DNA of 64,000 nt from Pontibacter cellulosilyticus (GCF_014306105.1 NZ_JACRVF010000007.1:1-64000); one strand, 5' to 3'. Numbered from the stretch's first letter, positions 1-8,347 are shown. The notes: generated by a model from the sequence alone, not told the origin. A program made the numbers and translations.

Positions 1-54
1 TTTTTCCCTTGTTTTTACACTCGCAGTACCGGGAGAAAAAGGGAAAAACAACCC

Positions 55-127
55 CGGCCAACAACACCCATAAGACAGTGAACTAAGTCGGACAAGCTTC
101 ACCGTCTAATGGCCTTTTACGTTGAAT
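55..127. repeat. attC-like imperfect inverted repeat (tentative)
   Basis: An imperfect palindrome: GGCCA at the left and TGGCC at the right enclose AAGACAGTGA / TCACCGTCT half-sites with mismatches. It ends in GTTGAAT, which fits the integron core site GTTRRRY, 59 bases before the next start codon. This is the layout of an attC site at a cassette junction, but no integrase is visible and the left core is not a clean RYYYAAC. Nothing else is seen in bases 1-185. Confidence 0.28.
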
Positions 128-185
128 AAGAATAAAATAAATGAGATTTAAGTAGTTTCTATTGCTTTGAAACATGCTGTGAATA

Positions 186-641
186 ATGTCAAAACAAGCT
201 ATTACAAACGGGATTATAGATTTTATTTTTCTCATAGCAGTCACAGCATTGTTCTATCATGGGTATAATAGTTTTAGTAATCAAGAAGAACACATAAACA
301 ATCGGGTAATCGTTGTGAACTTCTGGAATCTGTCAAATTCCTTACCCTTCGACTCTCTCCAAAGACTGCCTTTTGATTCTCATACTGGAACTTTTAAAAA
401 GATTTACTTTACTGGAATAGAAAAGAGTGACAGTTTGAAAATGATTGAGATTAAGGAAGCACTTACAAATTTCAATGCAAGGAAGGACGAGGGGCCAGGT
501 GTTCAGATTGTGTTTGGCGACAGCTCAAAGTATGGTGACTTCATTAAAGTTCTGGATTATTGTTCGAAGGAAAGTATAAGGCATTATCTACCTTATAAAA
601 ATAGTATATGGATTCCAGCAAAAGAGAATTTAACTAAATGA
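186..641 (+). CDS. Hypothetical membrane-anchored protein
   Basis: Encodes 151 residues of no family I recognise. Residues about 8-26 form one hydrophobic segment (LIAVTALFYHGY core), so the protein is probably anchored in the inner membrane with the remaining 120 residues outside or in the periplasm. The body is polar with no Cys pair or catalytic motif. Base composition is clearly more AT-rich than genes after 2.2 kb. The gene stands alone: no neighbour is close enough for an operon, and both flanks hold imperfect inverted repeats. This suggests a laterally acquired single-gene unit. Function unknown. Confidence 0.6.
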   Translation: MSKQAITNGIIDFIFLIAVTALFYHGYNSFSNQEEHINNRVIVVNFWNLSNSLPFDSLQRLPFDSHTGTFKKIYFTGIEKSDSLKMIEIKEALTNFNARKDEGPGVQIVFGDSSKYGDFIKVLDYCSKESIRHYLPYKNSIWIPAKENLTK

Positions 642-657
642 CTTATAGAACAGCATC

Positions 658-724
658 ACTCAACAAAGTATAGCAGTTAAGCTTCGGCTAACGCCTCGCC
701 ATCTGCTATACCAACACGTTGCAG
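658..724. repeat. attC-like inverted repeat between cassette genes
   Basis: A perfect 9-bp inverted repeat, GTATAGCAG (668-676) and CTGCTATAC (703-711), is enclosed by ACTCAAC (658-664), a perfect match to the integron R'' box RYYYAAC, and by GTT at 718-720 in the R' position (GTTGCAG, a poor match to GTTRRRY). The nested core-box plus stem arrangement is what attC sites look like. Seen directly; the integron interpretation is inference. Confidence 0.35.
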
Positions 725-743
725 CAAATTAAAAACAAGCGAA

Positions 744-1508
744 ATGTCAATAACAAAAGAATCAGAATTAATAGGAATGAAAAAGGTTAGTGAGGCCGTT
801 GGTACTACACTAAAGATGATGAGAGAATATGCCAAAGTTGGTATGACAACCAAAGAGCTGGACGAATACGGAGGAGAAATATTAAAAAGTTATGGTGCTA
901 AATCAGCACCTAATGAAACCTATGATTTTCCAGGTTACACATGCATTAGTGTAAATGAGGAAGCAGCCCATGGAGTTCCGTCCGAGATTAAAACGCTTAA
1001 AGAAGGTGACTTGATCAACATTGATGTTTCGGCAGAGTTAAATGGTTTTTGGTCTGATAACGGAGGTTCTTTTGTCCTTGGAAAGGATATACATAACCAC
1101 CAACCTCTTGTAGACGCTTCAAAGGACATATTGAAAAAAGCCATTTACAGCATAAAAGGAGGCGTGAAAATATCTGACGTTGGACATCTGATTGAAACGG
1201 AAGCAAAAAAAGCTGGATTCAAAGTAATTAAAAACCTAGCTGGACATGGAGTTGGCAGAAGTTTACACGAAAACCCTGAAAACATATTGAATTATAGGGT
1301 TAGTACAAATCGAGAAAGATTTAGAAAGAATACTACTGTTGCAATAGAAACTTTTATAGCTACAAAGTCCACTGTTGCGATTGAATTAAATGACGGTTGG
1401 ACTTTAGTTGGTAACAAAGGTGGTTATGTGACTCAGCATGAACAAACGATTTTAATTACCGATAACGAGCCTGTGATTTTGACAGACTCCAACGAAATTT
1501 GGAAATAA
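744..1508 (+). CDS. map: Type I methionine aminopeptidase (accessory copy)
   Basis: Removes the initiator methionine from nascent proteins; cytoplasmic M24 pita-bread enzyme. The 254 residues match the normal length of the catalytic domain without an N-terminal extension. All expected residues are present: His76 (AHGVP), metal ligands Asp94, Asp105, His168 (GHGVG), Glu202 (AIETF) and Glu233 (QHEQT), plus His175. The housekeeping copy in Bacteroidota normally sits with ribosomal protein genes, so this isolated, AT-rich copy between two orphan genes is probably an additional, horizontally acquired one. A cassette-borne map could relieve inhibition of the main enzyme, but that is speculation. 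Enzyme identity is secure; its being a second copy is inferred from context. Confidence 0.9.
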   Translation: MSITKESELIGMKKVSEAVGTTLKMMREYAKVGMTTKELDEYGGEILKSYGAKSAPNETYDFPGYTCISVNEEAAHGVPSEIKTLKEGDLINIDVSAELNGFWSDNGGSFVLGKDIHNHQPLVDASKDILKKAIYSIKGGVKISDVGHLIETEAKKAGFKVIKNLAGHGVGRSLHENPENILNYRVSTNRERFRKNTTVAIETFIATKSTVAIELNDGWTLVGNKGGYVTQHEQTILITDNEPVILTDSNEIWK

Positions 1509-1578
1509 AAGCTGGCTACGACAAAACCTATAAGCAACAGCGTCCTACAAGACCTACTGCCCATACTCAGACTGTTTA

Positions 1579-2088
1579 ATGCTAGTTTACATCATGCTCC
1601 TTAGACTTTTAAAAATCGTTTTTGGCCTGCTTATTCTTCTTGCAGTTGCTGTTGGACTGGCTTCAATAAGTCATCCTATAATCTTAAAATGGGTGACAGG
1701 ATCTGCAAAACATCACGGCAAACCAATGCCAGCCACAGTTTATACAAACGGACAAGTGAACGACCACATCAAAGTATTTTACAGCGATGAGCCAAAAAAT
1801 TATTTACTAAGCTTTGCAGAGTATGACAGTTTAGGAATGATAAAATTTTTGAATGTCGACTTGAATGAAAAACGGATAGGCAGACCAGTTGCAACATCTA
1901 AAAACGACTTTGACATCATTGCGGGACATTTATTTCAAAGCGAAACTGGCAGACATTTTTCTCCTCTTCAAGACGACATAAAAGGCGTTGACTTTGATTC
2001 ACACCTTACGTTTTCTGACACAGAAATAAAATTCAACATGCCTCCAAATAAATTAAAGTTTGATAGCATAAGGATAGAACTACAATAA
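1579..2088 (+). CDS. Hypothetical membrane-anchored protein
   Basis: Codes for 169 residues with a strong N-terminal hydrophobic segment at about residues 8-30 (uncleaved anchor or signal peptide) followed by a soluble domain rich in Asp, Phe and Lys. No family recognised. A second ATG at 1594 would shorten the product by five residues and leaves the membrane segment intact; the start is undecided. AT-rich like the two genes before it. The gap to map (1509-1578) carries a weak AACAG...CTGTT inverted repeat. Likely the third unit of the cassette-like segment. Confidence 0.55.
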   Translation: MLVYIMLLRLLKIVFGLLILLAVAVGLASISHPIILKWVTGSAKHHGKPMPATVYTNGQVNDHIKVFYSDEPKNYLLSFAEYDSLGMIKFLNVDLNEKRIGRPVATSKNDFDIIAGHLFQSETGRHFSPLQDDIKGVDFDSHLTFSDTEIKFNMPPNKLKFDSIRIELQ

Positions 2089-2098
2089 AATATTAAAC

Positions 2099-2215
2099 AA
2101 AACAGCAATCAACAGCAGCTTTGCAAAAGCTGAGTTGATGAACTGAGTTCAATCCTCTCTAACTAGCATCAGTTTTACAACTGACAATCGTCAACGTTTT
2201 TGCAAAGTGTAAAGC
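2099..2215. repeat. Cluster of short hairpins at the end of the accessory segment
   Basis: Holds a 7-bp hairpin CAGCTTTGCAAAAGCTG (2116-2132), a second hairpin CAGTTTTACAACTG, and a longer imperfect pairing between GTTGATGA and TCGTCAAC. It separates the AT-rich genes from the normal-composition chromosome that starts near 2250. Could be a third attC-like site or simply a terminator region; no clean core boxes. Confidence 0.25.
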
Positions 2216-2259
2216 CTTACTTTGGGTAGTATAGACATGGCCAGACTATCCACTAAAGT

Positions 2260-4398
2260 ATGCTTGTACCCCAGCTCCTTAATCCTAAAAGTATAGCCGT
2301 AATCGGCGCCTCTAACGACACCTGCAAACCAGGCGGAAAAGTATTGCAGAACTTGCTGGCCCACCAGTACCAGGGCCAGTTGTATGCGGTAAACCCCAGA
2401 GAGCAGCAGGTGCAGGGCGTTGCATGTTACCCTAGTTGCGAGTTTTTACCCGACGTGGATCTTGCCATTATTGCCGTAGCGGCGAACTACGTGGAGTCAG
2501 CCCTGCAAACGCTGGCATTTCAGAAATCCTGTAAAGCCTTTATCGTGTTTTCGGCGGGTTTCAGCGAAACCTGTGCAGACGGCAAAGCACTGGAAGCACG
2601 CTGTGCGCAAATTGTAAATTCGGTTGGTGGTACGCTTATAGGCCCTAACTGCATTGGGGTGATTACGGCTGCTTATAAAGGCGTATTTGCAGGCCCAATA
2701 CCAGCCTACAACTCCATGGACTGCGACTGTGTTTCTGCATCGGGGGCAACCATGGCTTACTTACTGGAGGCAGCCATACCGAGAGGGCTTAAGTTCCGGG
2801 ATATTTTTTCGGTGGGCAACAGTGCACAGGTAGGCGTAGAAGAGGTGCTGCAGTACTGGGACGAAACCTTTGACCCACAGCATAGCTCCAGGATAAAACT
2901 GCTGTACATGGAGCAGATAAAGGAGCCGCAACGCTTTCTGAAACATGCCGCATCGCTGGTAAACAAAGGCTGCCGCATTGCCGCCATCAAAGCAGGAAAT
3001 ACCGAGGCAGGCTCCAGGGCAGTGTCGTCGCATACAGGTGCGCTGGCTGGCTCCGATGCTGCTGTTAGTTCCCTGTTCAGAAAGGCAGGCGTTATCCGGT
3101 GCTACAGCCGCATAGAGTTGGTGTATGTAGCTGCTATCTTTTCTATACAGCCCCTAAAGGGCAACCGTATTGCCGTTATTACCCACGCTGGAGGCCCGGG
3201 CGTTATGCTAACTGATATACTTGTGAAAGGCGGTATGCAGGTGCCGCAGCTAACAGGTGCAAAGGCAGAGGCGTTGTTATCAAAGCTTCATCCCGGCTCT
3301 TCGGTAGCCAACCCCATCGATTTTCTCGCTACTGGCAATGCTACACAGCTTGGCCAGATACTGGATGCAGTAGAAAACGATTTTGAGGAGATAGACGGAT
3401 CGGTGGTAGTGTTTGGCACAACAGGTATGTGGCGCGTAGACGATGTATACATGGTGCTGCACGAGAAGATGAAAACCTGCAGCAAGCCTATCTTTCCTAT
3501 ACTTCCGTCTGCCATACAGGCTGCCGAAGAACTGAGCCGATTCCATGCCATGGGCCATATTAATTTTACCGACGAGGTAAGCTTCGGCTATGTGCTCTCG
3601 AGGGTAAATAAACTGCAGCCACCTTATACTTGCCCCACCCTGCCAGAGGTGAATACAGCTAAAGTAAGGCAGGTGATCCAGCAGGCTCAGGAAGGATACT
3701 TGCCACCAGACAAGGTTTTTGACTTGCTTAATGCCGCTGGCATCAACACAGTAAAGCAACACACAGCCACTACCCTGGAAGAAGCCCTTGACCATGCCAG
3801 CGCAATTGGTTATCCACTGGTTATGAAGGTGTCGGGGCCGGTGCACAAGTCGGATTTGGGCGGTGTGGTAGTTGGCATAAAATATCGCACTGAACTGGAA
3901 AAGACATTCGGTAGGCTAATGCAGTTAGAAGGCGCAGACGGTGTTATACTTCAGCAGCAGCTAAGCGGCACAGAAGTATACTTGGGCGCGAAAGCTGAAG
4001 ATGGGTATGGGCACCAGGTGCTTTGCGGGCTGGGTGGCATTTTTGTAGAGGTGTTTAAGGATGTTTCGGCTGCGCTGGCACCCGTAGGAAGCGAAGAGGC
4101 ACGCAAAATGATCCGGCGGTTAAAGTCCTACCCCATCATAAAAGGCACTAGAGGAAAAGCCGGCATTAACGAAGAGCTGCTTGTAGAGGCTATCATGAAG
4201 CTAAGCACTTTGTTGGAGGCTGCCCCGGAAATAAGTGAGATGGATATCAATCCACTAATGGGCACTCCCGGGGCACTTGTAGCAGTAGATGCCAGGATAA
4301 GTGTGTGCAAACCTGAGAGAAGTATAATTGATGCCCCTGTGCAAAGTATATTTGTGAATCCTAAAAGCGCAGCAATCTTGTCATCTCAAACAGCGTGA
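2260..4398 (+). CDS. acd: ADP-forming acetate/acyl-CoA ligase, fused alpha and beta subunits
   Basis: Interconverts acyl-CoA + ADP + phosphate with the free acid + CoA + ATP, conserving thioester energy as ATP. The 712 residues show the fused order: N-terminal CoA-binding Rossmann domain (residues ~5-130, with GAS loop near 16-18), succinyl-CoA-ligase-like domain with the phospho-histidine His258 in SSHTGALAGSD, a linker, then an ATP-grasp domain (residues ~480-700; VMKVSGPVHKSD and EMDINPL motifs). No GNAT domain is attached, so it is not a Pat-type protein acetyltransferase. Substrate could be acetate or a branched or aryl acid. The last codons lie inside an interspersed repeat (see 4380-4495), so the C-terminal tail may be repeat-derived. 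Confidence 0.88.
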   Translation: MLVPQLLNPKSIAVIGASNDTCKPGGKVLQNLLAHQYQGQLYAVNPREQQVQGVACYPSCEFLPDVDLAIIAVAANYVESALQTLAFQKSCKAFIVFSAGFSETCADGKALEARCAQIVNSVGGTLIGPNCIGVITAAYKGVFAGPIPAYNSMDCDCVSASGATMAYLLEAAIPRGLKFRDIFSVGNSAQVGVEEVLQYWDETFDPQHSSRIKLLYMEQIKEPQRFLKHAASLVNKGCRIAAIKAGNTEAGSRAVSSHTGALAGSDAAVSSLFRKAGVIRCYSRIELVYVAAIFSIQPLKGNRIAVITHAGGPGVMLTDILVKGGMQVPQLTGAKAEALLSKLHPGSSVANPIDFLATGNATQLGQILDAVENDFEEIDGSVVVFGTTGMWRVDDVYMVLHEKMKTCSKPIFPILPSAIQAAEELSRFHAMGHINFTDEVSFGYVLSRVNKLQPPYTCPTLPEVNTAKVRQVIQQAQEGYLPPDKVFDLLNAAGINTVKQHTATTLEEALDHASAIGYPLVMKVSGPVHKSDLGGVVVGIKYRTELEKTFGRLMQLEGADGVILQQQLSGTEVYLGAKAEDGYGHQVLCGLGGIFVEVFKDVSAALAPVGSEEARKMIRRLKSYPIIKGTRGKAGINEELLVEAIMKLSTLLEAAPEISEMDINPLMGTPGALVAVDARISVCKPERSIIDAPVQSIFVNPKSAAILSSQTA

Positions 4399-4495
4399 GA
4401 GACCTCTATAGAACTCTTTTGCAATAGTTTTGATAAGATCTCTCACAGCTACGCTGGTCCCTTTCGACTCTCGTCTCAGGCATATTCGAGATGAC
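4380..4495. repeat. Short interspersed repeat with GTCATCTC terminal inverted repeats
   Basis: GTCATCTC at 4380-4387 is mirrored by GAGATGAC at 4488-4495; inside, GCGTGAGAGA near the left end pairs loosely with TCTCTCAC plus ACGCT on the right. The left end covers the last six codons and stop of the acyl-CoA ligase. Related TGTCATCYTG sequences occur inside the longer repeats near 24.9 and 52.0 kb. No coding capacity. Confidence 0.5.
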
Positions 4496-4582
4496 AGCTA
4501 ATATAGGCTTGAGTTGGCAGCCTTAGTATGTTTACTGCAGCAGATGAATTGTATGGGGCAGTTCGAGTTACTCAGGCCATTT

Positions 4583-4960
4583 CTATTCTGTTTCCTTTTC
4601 ATCGGTGGGCAGTGGCAAACCGGTTGGGGAGATGGTGCTGTCGGCACGTTGGGCCGGAGTCATGTACTTGCAGTGCTTCATGCCCTCTATGCGGGCCTCC
4701 ACTTCATACTTGTTATTGTAGTACCCCACCCGCCACGACTCTACCAGGTAAAGCCACAGAAAACGAAAGTAGCCATGCTCTTTAAACTGCCTGATATGAC
4801 ACAGCTCATGCGCCACCCAGCCGGGGTCACGCATAAAATCGTCGCGGCTAACACCGCTTAAATGTATGGTTTTGCCCAGCACCATCGCTACGTTGCTGCT
4901 CTTTAACACCATGCGTGCAATACGGGCAAATAAAGATCGTTCAACAATTTTAAAATCCAT
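4583..4960 (-). CDS. Small HExxH-motif protein (zinc peptidase-like)
   Basis: A 125-residue protein with a HELCHIRQF motif (residues ~52-60) and a downstream KYEVEAR segment supplying a possible third metal-ligand Glu, as in short DUF4157-like or M-clan peptidase-like families. There is no signal peptide, so a cytoplasmic or membrane-associated place is likely; YFRFLWLYLVESW may be a hydrophobic helix between the motifs. The gene is alone on its strand, convergent with acd. The long opposite-strand frames over it lack any motif. Proteolytic activity is not demonstrated by the motif alone. Confidence 0.7.
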   Translation of the reverse strand: MDFKIVERSLFARIARMVLKSSNVAMVLGKTIHLSGVSRDDFMRDPGWVAHELCHIRQFKEHGYFRFLWLYLVESWRVGYYNNKYEVEARIEGMKHCKYMTPAQRADSTISPTGLPLPTDEKETE

Positions 4961-5238
4961 TCGGCTTACTATTGGATTGTACTTTATACTTATACTATTT
5001 ATGTTTTAGTTTTAACTTTAAGGGTAAACAATCAAAAAAGCAGGGCAGATACTCCACATTGTCAGGCAAATAGAAAACAGCATTTGTTTGTAATTTAAAG
5101 TTTTGTAACTATTTTTGCCCGCCGCTAGGCCATATCCGCCTGATAAGCAGCACTTAATGCAGGATTTTGTACAATTTTCCTGCTTTAGTTCTTTAAATAA
5201 AGGTGTAACTGTTTGCCTGTTTCGCACAGGCTGATAAC

Positions 5239-5865
5239 ATGCCAAACCCTATGACCAAAACCATTGTATTAACAGCGTTTGCCATTATCTCGGTTGTCTT
5301 ATCTTTCTTCTACGAGGTAATACCGGCTAAGTCGGCAACTCCTGAAAGCACAGCTCCGGTTGCATTCCATATTACTCCTTACGCCATTAACTCCGGCGAA
5401 GACATGGTACGCGCACTGGAACTGAACGAACCCTTGGCAGAAGAAGAGGCTGCCGGCCTTTTCTTTAAAAAACTTAACCTAAGATTTAACAAACCCAACG
5501 AGCAGCAACTGGCAGAAACAGTCACACAGTGGTTAGGCACACCTTACCGCTACGGCCGCAGCTCAAAAAAGGGAGCAGATTGCTCCGGGTTTGTAACCAG
5601 CATCTACCGCGATCTGTACGGCATTAAGTTAAGACGCAGCTCCCATTCCATGTTCCAGGAGGTAGAGCGCATCCAGAAAGACAGTATCCGCACCGGCGAC
5701 CTGGTGTTTTTCCGCCGTAGTCCTAAGCAACCGGTTTTCCATGTGGGCATCTACCTTAAAAACGGCAAGTTCATACATTCTGCTTCCAGCGGAGGAGTAA
5801 AGATCAGCTCATTAAAAGAGCCTTTTTACCGCAACCACTACTATGCGGCCGGCCGTGTAAACTAG
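5239..5865 (+). CDS. NlpC/P60 family cell-wall hydrolase
   Basis: A secreted or membrane-anchored cysteine peptidase that cuts peptidoglycan stem peptides. Residues ~8-25 are a hydrophobic signal or anchor; the catalytic domain covers about residues 88-205. The triad is visible: Cys115 in GADCSGFV, His168 in FHVGIYL and His180 in FIHSASS. 208 residues is normal for a single-domain Spr/MepS-like enzyme. A second ATG at 5251 is equally possible as start. Monocistronic: it is followed directly by a strong terminator. A role in wall expansion or recycling is likely, but cleavage specificity cannot be told. Confidence 0.88.
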   Translation: MPNPMTKTIVLTAFAIISVVLSFFYEVIPAKSATPESTAPVAFHITPYAINSGEDMVRALELNEPLAEEEAAGLFFKKLNLRFNKPNEQQLAETVTQWLGTPYRYGRSSKKGADCSGFVTSIYRDLYGIKLRRSSHSMFQEVERIQKDSIRTGDLVFFRRSPKQPVFHVGIYLKNGKFIHSASSGGVKISSLKEPFYRNHYYAAGRVN

Positions 5866-5876
5866 CAATATGCGTT

Positions 5877-5924
5877 TATAAACATAAAGCCCTGCAGCGA
5901 ACACTGCAGGGCTTTATGTTTATA
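5877..5924. terminator. Bidirectional intrinsic terminator, 21-bp perfect stem
   Basis: Perfect inverted repeat of 21 bp (core AAAGCCCTGCAG / CTGCAGGGCTTT) around a 6-base loop, with A/T-rich ends. It ends the NlpC/P60 transcript. Confidence 0.85.
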
Positions 5925-6061
5925 GCCCAAACAACAATTTTACCTGCATCTAGTATAGGAAGGATGCTGTTAGTTAAGCAACTTTGCACCGCCGTAGCAA
6001 TCTGCTGCACGGCCTTAAAATTTAACGCACAAACAGAATAAACAAGAGCACGTAAAAAACT

Positions 6062-6604
6062 ATGGAGAACCAGAGACCTGATGGCAAGAATGTAGCCGAA
6101 AGCAAGATCTTTAAAAATATACTTAACAAAGCCGAGCAGTACCTGAAGCACCCTTCTAAAGTAGCAGGTCTTTTAAACGACGCTTTTAAGAAGGCCACAC
6201 AGAGCAAAAGTGTGGGTGCCATTGCCGGCGAAGTATGGGAAAACCTGCAACTGCTTTCGCGCCTGATAAAAGCTGCCACAGCCGGAGAGTATAAAGGAAT
6301 ACCAACCACCACTTTGGTTGGCGGTATTGCGGTTATACTTTACTTCCTGATGCCGATAGATGTGATTCCGGACTTTATACCAGTGCTTGGCCTGCTGGAC
6401 GATGCCAGCCTGCTTGCCTGGTTTATGACAAGTATAAAATCTGAGCTGGATAAATTTAAAGAGTGGGAAAGCCACCGGCCTGCCACCGAAACACACCACC
6501 AGCACACAGAGGCCACTCATAACGCTGATCCCTCGTTTGGTACACCGAAGTATGCCGACAGAACAGAAGGAACAGTTGAGATAGAGACTGACAAACGAGA
6601 ATAA
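6062..6604 (+). CDS. DUF1232 (YkvA-like) membrane protein
   Basis: 180 residues with the DUF1232 signature, a single hydrophobic stretch followed by MPIDVIPDFIPVLGLLDD (about residues 95-115), known in YkvA-family proteins of unknown function. The N-terminal ~75 residues are charged and helical; the C-terminal ~45 are polar and His/Thr-rich, probably disordered. Followed 19 bases later by a small hydrophilic gene on the same strand, and both share the terminator at 6856-6905, so they are likely cotranscribed. Confidence 0.8.
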   Translation: MENQRPDGKNVAESKIFKNILNKAEQYLKHPSKVAGLLNDAFKKATQSKSVGAIAGEVWENLQLLSRLIKAATAGEYKGIPTTTLVGGIAVILYFLMPIDVIPDFIPVLGLLDDASLLAWFMTSIKSELDKFKEWESHRPATETHHQHTEATHNADPSFGTPKYADRTEGTVEIETDKRE

Positions 6605-6623
6605 AACGCAAAACCACACTACT

Positions 6624-6848
6624 ATGAAAACGAACAAAGCAGATAAGAACAACGACAAAATGCAGGGCAAGCAGCCGAAAGGCCAGAACCACCCAAACAA
6701 AGACCACACATCGCAGGGGCATAGCACAGATGCGCAAGGATCTGCTACCAGTAGTAAAGAGCCAACGCTACGCGGCTCGACCACCGATAGCAGCCGTACA
6801 CATAAAAACCCACACGACGATTTGCCGACAGGCGGCAACGTCCGCTAA
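6624..6848 (+). CDS. Small hydrophilic protein, probably disordered
   Basis: 74 residues, almost entirely polar (Lys, Asn, Gln, His, Ser, Thr, Asp), no hydrophobic core, no Cys. Such composition is typical of intrinsically disordered or stress-type peptides in Bacteroidota. Supported by the close spacing after the DUF1232 gene and by the strong terminator immediately after its stop codon. No homologous family recalled. Another frame over the same bases (6730-6960) crosses the terminator and is not credible. Confidence 0.55.
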   Translation: MKTNKADKNNDKMQGKQPKGQNHPNKDHTSQGHSTDAQGSATSSKEPTLRGSTTDSSRTHKNPHDDLPTGGNVR

Positions 6849-6855
6849 TAAAAAC

Positions 6856-6905
6856 ATACAAAAACAAGGGCCGGCTACATCAATAGCCGGCCCTTGTTTT
6901 TGTAT
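6856..6905. terminator. Intrinsic terminator, 22-bp stem
   Basis: Long perfect inverted repeat with core AAGGGCCGGCTA / TAGCCGGCCCTT and a 6-base loop, flanked by A-run and T-run. It ends the DUF1232 operon. Confidence 0.85.
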
Positions 6906-6997
6906 TGAATGTTTGTTTAAAGAATACCAGAGGCATAAACCCCATCCCTTAAAACATTAAAATATAGTACAATACTAATAAGGATATTTAAATAAAA

Positions 6998-7828
6998 TTG
7001 AACAAAAGGCACTGTAACTCTGGTTTCGTAAGGAAATTATTATTTATATTTGGTCACAGGATTTTGTATTTTAACTTTTTAGCCAAAGTGTCTTCATCAT
7101 TTTTACGACTTACCTCCGTTAATGTACATATTGACGGAATCGGGAAAGTTCTGATTGAGCGAAGCGATAAAGCAAAGCGCCTCAGCATTAGCGTACGCCC
7201 TTTAAAGGGTGTGCGTGTGGCTGTACCGCCGCATATCAGCTTCGAAAAAGCAGAACAGCTCATTTATACCAAGACAGACTGGATAAAAGAGCACCAGGCG
7301 CGCATGCAGCAGCATGAGCAGCAGCTTACCGTATACGATGGCTCTACGGAGTTTAAAACCAAATACCACACGCTGCGCCTGCTTACCCACGCCCAGTACA
7401 GCATGCGGTGCGTAATACAGGATGGCTACATTAATGTGTTTTATCCCGCACATAAAGATGTACGCGATGCAGACGTGCAGAAGTTTATCAGGCAATCAAT
7501 AGAAGAAGGGTATCGTAAAGAGGCCAAGCAGTACCTGCCGGGCCGCGTGGCTTATTTCGCTGATAAGTTCGGTTTTGAGTATCAGAATGTGTTTATCAAG
7601 AGCGCTAAAAGCCGTTGGGGCAGCTGCTCCCACACAAACAACATTAACCTGAACCTGCACCTGATGCGACTGCCTGATGCGCTTTGCGACTACGTGATCC
7701 TGCACGAGTTGGCACACACTGTAGAGAAGAACCACGGCCCCGGCTTCTGGAAACTACTCGACAGCATCTGCGGAAACGCAAAAGGACTGGACAAAAAGTT
7801 AAAAGCTTACCGTATCTCCATCTTTTAA
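6998..7828 (+). CDS. YgjP/M48-type metallopeptidase
   Basis: A zinc metallopeptidase of the YgjP (DUF45) group. Near residue ~205 is KSRWGSCS, followed by LHELAH (residues ~229-234) and a distal KNHGPGFW segment; HELAH provides two zinc histidines and the catalytic Glu. The open frame begins with TTG at 6998; family alignment suggests that the conserved part begins only near residue 40, so the GTG at 7088 (Val31) is a better candidate start, giving ~246 residues. The first 30 residues look untranslated. Function of the family is poorly known. Confidence 0.82.
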   Translation: MNKRHCNSGFVRKLLFIFGHRILYFNFLAKVSSSFLRLTSVNVHIDGIGKVLIERSDKAKRLSISVRPLKGVRVAVPPHISFEKAEQLIYTKTDWIKEHQARMQQHEQQLTVYDGSTEFKTKYHTLRLLTHAQYSMRCVIQDGYINVFYPAHKDVRDADVQKFIRQSIEEGYRKEAKQYLPGRVAYFADKFGFEYQNVFIKSAKSRWGSCSHTNNINLNLHLMRLPDALCDYVILHELAHTVEKNHGPGFWKLLDSICGNAKGLDKKLKAYRISIF

Positions 7829-8033
7829 AGTATAAGCTATCGCCTAACTCTACTAAAGTATAAGTATGCTCTCTGCCACAAGTCATAAGCACAACGTGGC
7901 TTGTAAAGTGTAACAGAGGAAGTCTTTAGGCTTCTGTGAGCCATACTTCGTTTCTTGATTTGCCATAGCAGAACAGTTAGGCGGAAAGCCCAATGCAGAT
8001 AAGACGCAAAGCAGAACAAACTTTCATAGACAC

Positions 8034-8067
8034 AAAAAAGCCCCGGAGCATGCTTCGGGGCTTTTTA
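8034..8067. terminator. Intrinsic terminator between convergent genes
   Basis: AAAAAGCCCCG ... CGGGGCTTTTT hairpin with a near-palindromic loop. It lies between the convergent peptidase gene and the end of the efflux operon and can serve both. Confidence 0.75.
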
Positions 8068-8090
8068 CTTGCGTGTGTTTTAATAAAAAT

Positions 8091-8342
8091 TTAGCTGGCC
8101 TTTCTTAGCGTATGTGTCGAAACAAAATCGATAAAGTCGCCTACTTTGTCAATTGGCACTTCGTCTGGAATAGTGATCTTAAAGTTCTTCTCCAACTCCA
8201 GGATAATATCCACCACATCCACTGTATCAAAGCCAAAATCCTGTAACATTCTGTCGGCCCACAGGCGATCTGCTTTTATCTCTTTTGTTTTGCTAATGAT
8301 ACGGATAACCTCTTTCTCAATAGCGTTAGCTGTAGCAATCAT
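8091..8342 (-). CDS. Acyl carrier protein-like protein with Thr at the phosphopantetheine site
   Basis: 83 residues with the four-helix ACP pattern and normal length. The helix-II signature that normally reads D-S-L reads DFGFDTVDVVD here, so the serine that carries 4'-phosphopantetheine is Thr40 (codon ACA read on the minus strand). Known carrier-protein synthases modify serine, so this protein may be unmodified. It starts 5 bases after the stop of the RND pump gene and is almost certainly the last gene of the efflux operon. A structural or regulatory subunit of the pump is my inference; MmpL3-AcpM is a known precedent for an RND protein binding an ACP. Confidence 0.82.
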   Translation of the reverse strand: MIATANAIEKEVIRIISKTKEIKADRLWADRMLQDFGFDTVDVVDIILELEKNFKITIPDEVPIDKVGDFIDFVSTHTLRKAS

Positions 8343-8347
8343 AGTAG

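Noticed and set aside
3280-3846. Minus-strand frame of 188 codons within acd
   Set aside because: Covered by the conserved acyl-CoA ligase frame; no protein-like pattern.
6173-6838. Minus-strand frame of 221 codons rich in Cys, Phe and Trp
   Set aside because: It runs antisense through the DUF1232 gene and the small hydrophilic gene; composition is typical of shadow frames.
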